Translations under genes and position numbers: made by a program | The notes under the pieces: model-generated | Told to the model about the DNA's origin: nothing | Databases searched by the model: none | What the model saw: only the letters and a program-made list of their open reading frames with translations | Shown here: positions 4,663 to 7,226 of the stretch, piece by piece | Layout of the letters: every line of letters starts with the position of its first letter | Position numbering within the stretch: position 1 is the stretch's first letter | Assembly: GCA_030666985.1 (NCBI GenBank) | Contig: DAOUWT010000125.1 | Coordinates: forward strand, 1-7,226 | Source of the DNA: Chloroflexota bacterium | GTDB lineage: Bacteria > Chloroflexota > Anaerolineae > Anaerolineales > UBA11858 | DNA: 7,226 nucleotides | Direction: 5' to 3'

Positions 4663-6132
4663 ATGCGGTCAAAGGTCATGTTAGCTTGGCTGGTCGTTTT
4701 GGTGGGGATGCTGCTCCCGGCCTGCGCCCCCCCCTCGGTCTCCCCCCCCGGGGCCGCCTCCCCCACGCCCCCCCCTACATCCCCCCCGCCAGCCGTTTCC
4801 CCCACACCTCTGCCGGAACGTCCCCCCTTCTCCCCCGGTGAATTGGTGGATTACGCGGCCCAAACGGGGGACACGCTCCCCAACCTCGCCGTCCGCTTCA
4901 ACACCACCGTCGCCGAAATTCGAGACGCCAACCCCATTATCCCCCAAGATGCCACCACGCTGCCGCCCGGCCTCCCCATGCAAATCCCCATTTATTACGA
5001 GCCATTTTGGGGAACGCCTTTCAAAATCATCCCCAACAGCCTCTTCGTCAATGGGCCTGCTCAAAGCGGTTTCGACACCCAGGCTTTTGTCGCTTCTCAC
5101 CTGGGCTGGCTGAACACCTATGAGCAGTATGCCGGAAACAAGCAGCGCAGCGGGGCCGAGATTGTGGATTATATTGCGACTAATTTCAGTATCAGTCCCC
5201 GGCTTTTGCTGGCGCTTTTGGAATACCAGCTTGGAGCGTTGAGCAATCCTGTCACTCCCCCCGGTCTGGACACTTACCCGCTGGGCTACGCAGAACGCGA
5301 CCACAAAGGACTTTATATGCAACTTGTGTGGGCCGCCAACACCCTCAACAATGGCTATTACGGGTGGCTCACGGGGCGGCTCGATACCCTAGAACATTCT
5401 GATACTACTATTGAAAATCCCGACCCGTGGCAGAATGCGGCCAGTGTGGCGATGCAGTATTATTTTTCATTGCTCCTCCCGCAAGGGGCTTATCACAACG
5501 CCATTGGCCCTGGGGGATTTGCTCAAACATACAGAGATCTTTTTGGAGACCCTTGGGAAACGCCGTCCCATATTCCGGGGAGCTTGCAGCAGCCAGAGAT
5601 GCGGCTGCCTTTTGGGGATGGGGAGACCTGGGCCCTGACGGGGGGGCCTCACACGGGGTGGGGGACGGGGGACCCGTGGGCGGCGTTGGACTTTGCTCCC
5701 CCGGGGGTCAGCGGTTGCGGCAAGTCGAACTCCTGGGCAGTAGCGGTGGCCTCTAGCGTGGTGACGCGCTCAGGGCAGGGTATCGTCGAACTCGACCTGG
5801 ACGGGGACGGCGACCCGCGCACAGGATGGGTGGTCTTTTTTCTCCACATTGGCACGCCGGGCCGGGCGCAGGTGGGCACGCGCCTCGAAGCTGGAGACCC
5901 CATTGGGCATCCCTCCTGTGAGGGGGGAACCAGCACGGGGACGCATATTCATATTACGCGCAAATATAACGGGGAGTGGATTCCCTCTGATGGGGTAATC
6001 CCTTTTAACCTTGAGGGGTGGGTGGCGCACAATGGCTTGGTGCCATACTCGGGGACAATGACGCGGTTTACAAGCATTATTACTGCCAGCCAAAAAAGCA
6101 GCCCTGAGAGTCATGTGACGGCGGGGGAGTAG
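4663..6132 (+). CDS. LysM and M23-family metallopeptidase lipoprotein (paralog 3)
   Basis: The preferred ATG at 4663 gives 489 residues beginning MRSKVMLAW with lipobox L-P-A-C (Cys21). The frame stays open back to 4507, but that part is repeat sequence and would bury the signal peptide 52 residues in, so it is rejected. A very Pro-rich linker (22-58) precedes a LysM domain (about 62-110, with TGDTL and NP). The middle domain has RLLLALLEYQLGAL (180-193), in which the Ser-Gly-Trp of the paralogs is changed to Leu-Gly-Ala while the Glu stays. The M23 domain keeps His330, Asp343, His395 and His428-x-His430, with Cys352 and Cys419. The loop DLDGDGD (378-384) is a near-ideal calcium-binding sequence. 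The role is probably wall hydrolysis as for its neighbours, with possibly altered middle-domain activity. Confidence 0.9.
   Translation: MRSKVMLAWLVVLVGMLLPACAPPSVSPPGAASPTPPPTSPPPAVSPTPLPERPPFSPGELVDYAAQTGDTLPNLAVRFNTTVAEIRDANPIIPQDATTLPPGLPMQIPIYYEPFWGTPFKIIPNSLFVNGPAQSGFDTQAFVASHLGWLNTYEQYAGNKQRSGAEIVDYIATNFSISPRLLLALLEYQLGALSNPVTPPGLDTYPLGYAERDHKGLYMQLVWAANTLNNGYYGWLTGRLDTLEHSDTTIENPDPWQNAASVAMQYYFSLLLPQGAYHNAIGPGGFAQTYRDLFGDPWETPSHIPGSLQQPEMRLPFGDGETWALTGGPHTGWGTGDPWAALDFAPPGVSGCGKSNSWAVAVASSVVTRSGQGIVELDLDGDGDPRTGWVVFFLHIGTPGRAQVGTRLEAGDPIGHPSCEGGTSTGTHIHITRKYNGEWIPSDGVIPFNLEGWVAHNGLVPYSGTMTRFTSIITASQKSSPESHVTAGE
4727..4787 (+). repeat. Four poly-C tracts in the linker of paralog 3
   Basis: Runs of 8, 8, 8 and 7 cytosines lie at 4727-4734, 4742-4749, 4768-4775 and 4781-4787, starting two codons before the end of the signal/lipobox region's immediate downstream sequence. 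They encode proline in the linker. Such homopolymers are prone to length change by strand slippage, and a one-base change here would truncate the protein just after its lipid anchor. Confidence 0.7.
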
Positions 6133-6265
6133 GGGGTGCGAGGTGCGAGGTGCGAGGTAGGAGTTAGGAGTTAGGGGGTTAGGGTGGGCGAGGTGCGAGA
6201 TGCGAGGTAGGAGTTAGGGGGTGCGAGGCAGGAGTTAGGAGGGGCGAGGTAAGGGGTTAGGAAAT
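6133..6265 (+). repeat. G-rich low-complexity repeats (GCGAGGTGCGAGGTAGGAGTTAGG)
   Basis: This non-coding block is built from GTGCGAGG and GAGTTAGG words. A 31-base segment at 6138-6168 recurs at 6188-6218 with a single mismatch, a 50-base period. It begins immediately after the stop codon of paralog 3. It contains no hairpin with a T-tract, so its role as a terminator is unsupported. It looks like an array of degenerate short tandem repeats. Confidence 0.7.
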
Positions 6266-6289
6266 GCGCATTAGGAACAGAGTAACCAA

Positions 6290-6360
6290 AGGAACCAATA
6301 TCCCAATCCCCAATTTTCCCAATCTACCAATATACCCACTCATCAATATACCAACCCCCT
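6290..6360 (+). repeat. C/A-rich low-complexity block with CCAAT words
   Basis: Short words such as ACCAATA, CCCAATC and CCCAATT recur irregularly through this non-coding stretch, followed by CCCCCTTTTTT. It is almost free of G in the plus strand, in sharp contrast to the G-rich block before it. Nothing in it reads as a gene, and the remaining bases to 6427 are A/T-rich leader to the promoter that follows. Confidence 0.55.
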
Positions 6361-6427
6361 TTTTTCGAGAAAACACAACAAAACTTGATAAAATTCAAAA
6401 GAATATAAGAAATCTTTAGTTTTACCC

Positions 6428-6455
6428 TTGACAAACTCAAGTTTCTTGATATTAT
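6428..6455 (+). promoter_or_regulatory. Housekeeping sigma-type promoter of the 70-residue gene
   Basis: A perfect -35 box TTGACA (6428-6433) and a -10 box TATTAT (6450-6455) are separated by 16 bases, in an A/T-rich setting. Transcription would begin near 6462, leaving a leader of about 47 bases before ATG 6509. It is the best promoter in the window. Confidence 0.75.
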
Positions 6456-6466
6456 GCAAGCATAAT
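6451..6466. promoter_or_regulatory. Palindrome over the -10 box, possible operator
   Basis: ATTATGC and GCATAAT form a 7-bp inverted repeat with two central bases, covering the -10 box and the probable transcription start. A dimeric repressor bound here would block the promoter. The protein that might bind is unknown; the DUF2089 protein encoded downstream is one candidate by proximity only. Confidence 0.5.
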
Positions 6467-6468
6467 CA

Positions 6469-6487
6469 AAAAAGCACTTCGCTTTTT
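6469..6487 (+). promoter_or_regulatory. Hairpin in the 5' leader of the 70-residue gene
   Basis: AAAAAGC (6469-6475) pairs with GCTTTTT (6481-6487) around a 5-base loop ACTTC. It sits just inside the predicted mRNA and upstream of the ribosome site. The T-run on its 3' arm makes it resemble a small attenuator, but it could equally protect the 5' end of the mRNA. Confidence 0.5.
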
Positions 6488-6494
6488 CTTAGTT

Positions 6495-6500
6495 AGGAGG
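6495..6500 (+). promoter_or_regulatory. Strong ribosome binding site
   Basis: AGGAGG lies 8 bases before ATG 6509. The perfect match fixes the start of the small gene and contrasts with the three lipoprotein genes, none of which shows a comparable site. Confidence 0.85.
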
Positions 6501-6508
6501 CTAGATTT

Positions 6509-6721
6509 ATGTTTACCGCAAATATGCCAGGAAGCATCGCATACCAGAAAGAACTTCAACGCCAAGCACGCCGGAACGGATTACAAGAACTTTATCCAAA
6601 CCAAACACTCTATCCGGTGAAACGTCGCCGCAAGTCTTCGTTCTCGAAGTTGGCCCTGCCTTTGGCGGATATCATGATCCAATCGGGCCAGCAACTCAAA
6701 GAACACTATCAGCCGGCCTAG
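6509..6721 (+). CDS. Small basic protein of unknown function
   Basis: I do not recognise this 70-residue protein. A consensus promoter and a perfect AGGAGG site with ideal spacing argue strongly that it is real and well expressed. The N-terminal part (about 12-28) is polar and rich in Gln and Arg, likely helical. The centre has a basic cluster KRRRK (38-42). Residues 47-66 could form an amphipathic helix (KLALPLADIMIQSGQQLKEH). There are no cysteines, no signal peptide and no transmembrane segment. The basic patch would suit nucleic-acid or membrane-surface binding, but no function can be assigned. A palindrome on its promoter suggests that it is regulated. It is followed after 86 bases, including a perfect hairpin, by the DUF2089 gene on the same strand. 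Confidence 0.75.
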   Translation: MFTANMPGSIAYQKELQRQARRNGLQELYPNQTLYPVKRRRKSSFSKLALPLADIMIQSGQQLKEHYQPA

Positions 6722-6734
6722 TCCCGGTAAGCCA

Positions 6735-6773
6735 AGACCTCCGAGGTTTCTGTAGCGCAAACCTCGGAGGTCT
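6735..6773 (+). terminator. Perfect 15-bp hairpin, terminator-like or dispersed palindrome
   Basis: AGACCTCCGAGGTTT (6735-6749) pairs without mismatch with AAACCTCGGAGGTCT (6759-6773) around a 9-base loop. Each arm also contains the small palindrome ACCTCCGAGGT, so the DNA could form a cruciform. No T-tract follows, so it is not a textbook intrinsic terminator. It may separate or attenuate the small gene from the DUF2089 gene, or be a dispersed intergenic palindrome. Confidence 0.6.
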
Positions 6774-6794
6774 GAGTTAGTCTCACCCCTAAAT

Positions 6795-6800
6795 AAGGAG
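6795..6800 (+). promoter_or_regulatory. Ribosome binding site of the DUF2089 gene
   Basis: AAGGAG lies 7 bases before ATG 6808 and fixes the start codon. No convincing -35/-10 pair is visible between the upstream hairpin and this site, so transcription may read in from the promoter at 6428. Confidence 0.8.
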
Positions 6801-6807
6801 AAAAACT

Positions 6808-7200
6808 ATGTACCCCATCCCATCCCCATGCCCCGTTTGTGGCGGCGAAATGATCGTCACCAAAGTTCATTGCCGCGAGTGCGACACTTCCATAGAAGGG
6901 CGCTTTTCGGCACGAACTTTTGCTCAACTCACCCCTGGGCAAATGGAATTTGTGGAGCTTTTTGTCCGACAGGAGGGCAAGCTTACCCACATGGAAAAAG
7001 ACCTCGGTTTGTCATACCCCACCATCCGCAAACGCCTCCACGAGGTCATCCGCGCCATGGGCTATGAACCCGGAGTAGAAGAGGAAGCCCCATCCCTCTC
7101 CGAAGAAAAACGCCGCCAGGTTCTGGATGAACTGAACGCCGGCGATATTAGCTATGAAGAGGCCCTAAAGATTTTGAATCAGGGCGAGGAGGCCGCATGA
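6808..7200 (+). CDS. DUF2089 family zinc-ribbon and helix-turn-helix protein
   Basis: The 130-residue protein matches the DUF2089 pattern in order. An N-terminal zinc ribbon has Cys8-x2-Cys11 (CPVCGG) and Cys22-x2-Cys25 (CREC). Residues 41-83 form a helix-turn-helix like sigma region 4, with LTPGQMEFVELF and the probable recognition helix around SYPTIRKRLHEVI (69-81). A C-terminal short helical motif follows (97-125; EEKRRQVLDELNAGDISYEEALKIL). This last motif is also found in YvlB/LiaX-type envelope proteins, which suggests a regulator of an envelope or stress response, though no target is known. It is probably cytoplasmic. The stop codon overlaps the next start as ATGA, so the two genes are translationally coupled. 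The length is typical for the family. A DNA-binding role is inferred from the fold signature only. Confidence 0.85.
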   Translation: MYPIPSPCPVCGGEMIVTKVHCRECDTSIEGRFSARTFAQLTPGQMEFVELFVRQEGKLTHMEKDLGLSYPTIRKRLHEVIRAMGYEPGVEEEAPSLSEEKRRQVLDELNAGDISYEEALKILNQGEEAA

Positions 7201-7226
7201 CTCTGCAAACACTAGAAATAGATGAA
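7197..7226 (+). CDS. Start of a downstream coupled gene, cut by the window end
   Basis: ATG 7197 overlaps the DUF2089 stop codon by four bases, and AGGAGG at 7187-7192 precedes it by a short 4-base spacer. Only ten residues (MTLQTLEIDE) are visible, too few to identify a family. The overlap makes it very likely the next gene of the same operon. Confidence 0.6.
   Translation, partial: MTLQTLEIDE

Noticed and set aside
4681..5322. A 213-codon open frame on the minus strand opposite paralog 3
   Set aside because: It is Gly/Arg-rich, has no recognisable domain and lies opposite the Pro-rich linker and LysM coding region, which explains the open frame by composition alone.
6171..6193. A G-quadruplex or telomere-like TTAGGG repeat
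   Set aside because: Only three runs of three or more G are close together (GGGGG, GGG, GGG); the fourth is just GG, and the words drift into GAGGTGCGAGG, so the telomere likeness is superficial.
6133..6360. A CRISPR array
   Set aside because: The repeats are short, irregular and not separated by unique spacers of constant length, and no cas gene is present.

Overview
The window most resembles an accessory stretch of a chromosome from a Chloroflexota bacterium, probably of the Anaerolineae. That placement is inferred from gene style: Pro/Thr-linker LysM-M23 lipoproteins, a DUF2089 protein, and intergenic repeats with TGTCATTGCGAG-type ends. No rRNA or other marker gene is present to prove it.

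Left part (1-1296). A two-gene operon on the minus strand encodes a minimal nucleotidyltransferase (MNT, 656-973) followed by an overlapping HEPN-domain protein (241-663), the classic layout of a HEPN/MNT toxin-antitoxin-like pair. Small MITE-like palindromic elements lie on both sides of it (1-57, 119-196, 1095-1224).

Centre (1297-6132). Three paralogous genes on the plus strand each encode a lipoprotein of about 490-530 residues. Each has a lipobox signal peptide, a Pro/Thr/Ser-rich linker, one LysM domain, an unnamed helical middle domain with a conserved Arg-Leu-Leu-Leu-Ala-x-Leu-Glu-Tyr-Gln signature, and a C-terminal M23 zinc endopeptidase domain with all catalytic positions kept. The H-x12-D ligand spacing and a conserved Cys pair point to the LasA/beta-lytic (M23A) branch. 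The likely role is cell-wall binding and hydrolysis outside the membrane, perhaps with two activities in one chain. Palindromic repeats fill the gap upstream of each gene, none of the three has a visible Shine-Dalgarno site, and the third has four poly-C tracts just after its lipobox.

Right part (6133-7226). A 376-base gap holds two low-complexity blocks, one G-rich and one CCAAT-like, and then a well-formed promoter with a palindrome over its -10 box, a leader hairpin and a strong AGGAGG site. This drives a basic 70-residue protein of unknown function. After a perfect 15-bp hairpin comes a DUF2089 zinc-ribbon/HTH protein (6808-7200), whose stop codon overlaps the start of a further gene cut by the window end. 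Proteins sharing the DUF2089 C-terminal motif are linked to envelope-stress systems elsewhere, so a cell-envelope theme with the lipoproteins is possible but unproven.
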